Position numbers and translations under genes: made by a program. This document shows, one piece after another, positions 63,210 through 64,000 of a stretch of DNA of 64,000 nt (position 1 is its first letter; every line of letters starts with the position of its first letter). This DNA comes from Capitella teleta. Taxonomy: Eukaryota; Annelida; Polychaeta; Capitellidae. The notes under the pieces are model-generated. The model was not told the DNA's origin. It made no database searches and saw only the letters and a list, made by a program, of their open reading frames with translations. The stretch is from NCBI GenBank assembly GCA_000328365.1, contig KB302198.1:81678-145677 (forward strand), given 5' to 3'.

Positions 63210-63986
63210 TCACGACCTTGGTGAGGAGTTAAACAGCGATGATCCGCGGGAAGCGCTTCCCCCTCGGGATCCGCGCCCTCTCTTGGGAAGCGGAGGAGTT
63301 GAGGCACCTGGAGGAACAAAATGAGGTACAGCGAATGGGGAAAATTATCCATTGTGGGCAGGGGAAATATGGGAGAAGCCTATCGAATGCTTTGCTTGCA
63401 TCAAGAATTGAATGCCGTGGGCTGCTTCGGAGGGGCGTCGTAAGATCACCTTCAAATAAACCCGGGACCGGGGGGGGTCCTTTCATCCCGTTACACAACC
63501 GAGGACAGACAGCTGACCAGTCTCTCCTCGCACGTGCAAGTGCAATGCCTTTCGAATGGACTTGTAATGACCGCTGTGAAGGGGTCAAGCGAGCGTCCAG
63601 CAGAGCTCCTTTCAGAGCGGTCAGCAGGAGTCTGCTCGCATGCCGATTCGTCGCTCGTAAACGCGGCGGGACGTTGCTCACCTAAACTCTGGCCGTACAC
63701 AGCCGCCGCAGCCGCCGCTTCAGCTGCACCGAGCGCCTTCTGCACGCTGCCCCTGCCGCGGGGCCGTCTGCCCACCCCCGACCCCCGGGGCCGACCGCGT
63801 GGCCGTCCAGTGCCGCGCTTCGGCGTCGTGCAAGGAGATGCCCGCACTGCAAAGCAAAACACATCCGACTAAAAATGAGAGTTGAGTCAATTGTGCACCT
63901 GAAGGGAACGCCGCGTCATCGACAACGAGCAGCCCGTCGTTGCTGCTCTCATCCAGGCCCTGCATACTCTCACTCCCCATCGACAT
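63210..63986 (-). CDS. C-terminal exons of a nuclear protein with RG/AT-hook-like tail; INO80 candidate (partial)
   Basis: Three minus-strand exons join in frame: 63986-63899, 63846-63682, 63307-63210, ending with TGA at 63212-63210. The protein end reads DGLLVVDDAAFPS, then TTPKRGTGRPRGRPRGSG and GRRPRGRGS, an Ala run (EAAAAAAVYGQSL), and PLPKRGRGSRGGSASRGS. The GRPRGRPRG runs resemble AT-hooks, so a nuclear DNA- or RNA-binding tail is likely. A splice acceptor precedes 63986, so the gene continues beyond the window. No catalytic domain is visible here. I propose INO80 only because INO80 follows CHAC1 beside DLL4 in human and its C-terminus is, as I recall, basic and low in complexity. Another chromatin protein is possible. 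The first intron is only 52 bp. Convergent with ChaC. Confidence 0.55.
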
Positions 63987-64000
63987 CTAGCCAAACAATC

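Noticed and set aside
63239-63685. A 148-codon plus-strand open frame
   Set aside because: It lies antisense to well-spliced minus-strand exons in GC-rich sequence and has no recognisable motif.

Overview
The window looks like nuclear DNA of a non-vertebrate deuterostome, perhaps an echinoderm or hemichordate, with amphioxus not excluded. It carries spliced genes with GT-AG introns of about 50 bp to 1.2 kb, a eukaryotic 5S rRNA gene, LINE, hAT, SINE and MITE sequences, long AT-rich microsatellites, and a Delta-type Notch ligand that reads much more like vertebrate DLL than insect Delta. The taxon is an inference. Exon boundaries come from hand reading of splice sites, frame and family alignment from memory, and may be off by a base.

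Layout from left to right: a solitary 5S rRNA gene (578-697, +); ERMARD, 17 exons (2675-6292, +); a decayed hAT transposon (6871-7745, -); a rhodopsin-family GPCR with a one-exon coding region (8904-10253, +); aftiphilin (AFTPH), 7 exons (10664-13977, -), whose 3' end meets that of the GPCR gene; a repeat-rich stretch with LINE and SINE scraps, (TA)n, (TTTA)n and a MITE (about 14.0-18.0 kb); TIMM50, 9 exons (18298-20396, +); about 24.5 kb without any gene I can support (20.5-45.0 kb); Delta, 10 exons with a TATA promoter (45297-51589, +); an intergenic stretch with a second MITE and a degenerate CR1/L2-like LINE (51.6-60.1 kb); a ChaC gamma-glutamylcyclotransferase gene, 3 exons with a third MITE in its first intron (60432-62510, +); and the last three exons of a minus-strand gene with a basic arginine/glycine-rich tail, proposed as INO80 (63210-63986).

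The most striking feature is the gene neighbourhood. From memory of the human map, DLL1 lies near ERMARD (6q27), DLL3 next to TIMM50 (19q13.2), and DLL4 next to CHAC1 and INO80 (15q15.1). Here ERMARD, TIMM50, ChaC and the INO80 candidate all surround one Delta gene. The window therefore looks like the unduplicated ancestral Delta locus, whose neighbours were shared out among the vertebrate DLL paralogs after whole-genome duplication. AFTPH (human 2p14) may mark the fourth copy.

Functionally, Delta is the Notch ligand. The mammalian ChaC relative CHAC1 (Botch) both degrades glutathione under stress and antagonises Notch maturation, so a ligand and a possible Notch antagonist sit side by side. 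The ChaC promoter carries an exact amino-acid-response-element core. The other genes (mitochondrial import, clathrin adaptor, ER membrane protein, GPCR) are housekeeping or unrelated neighbours. Most of the non-coding space lies upstream of Delta, as expected of a developmental regulator with distal enhancers.
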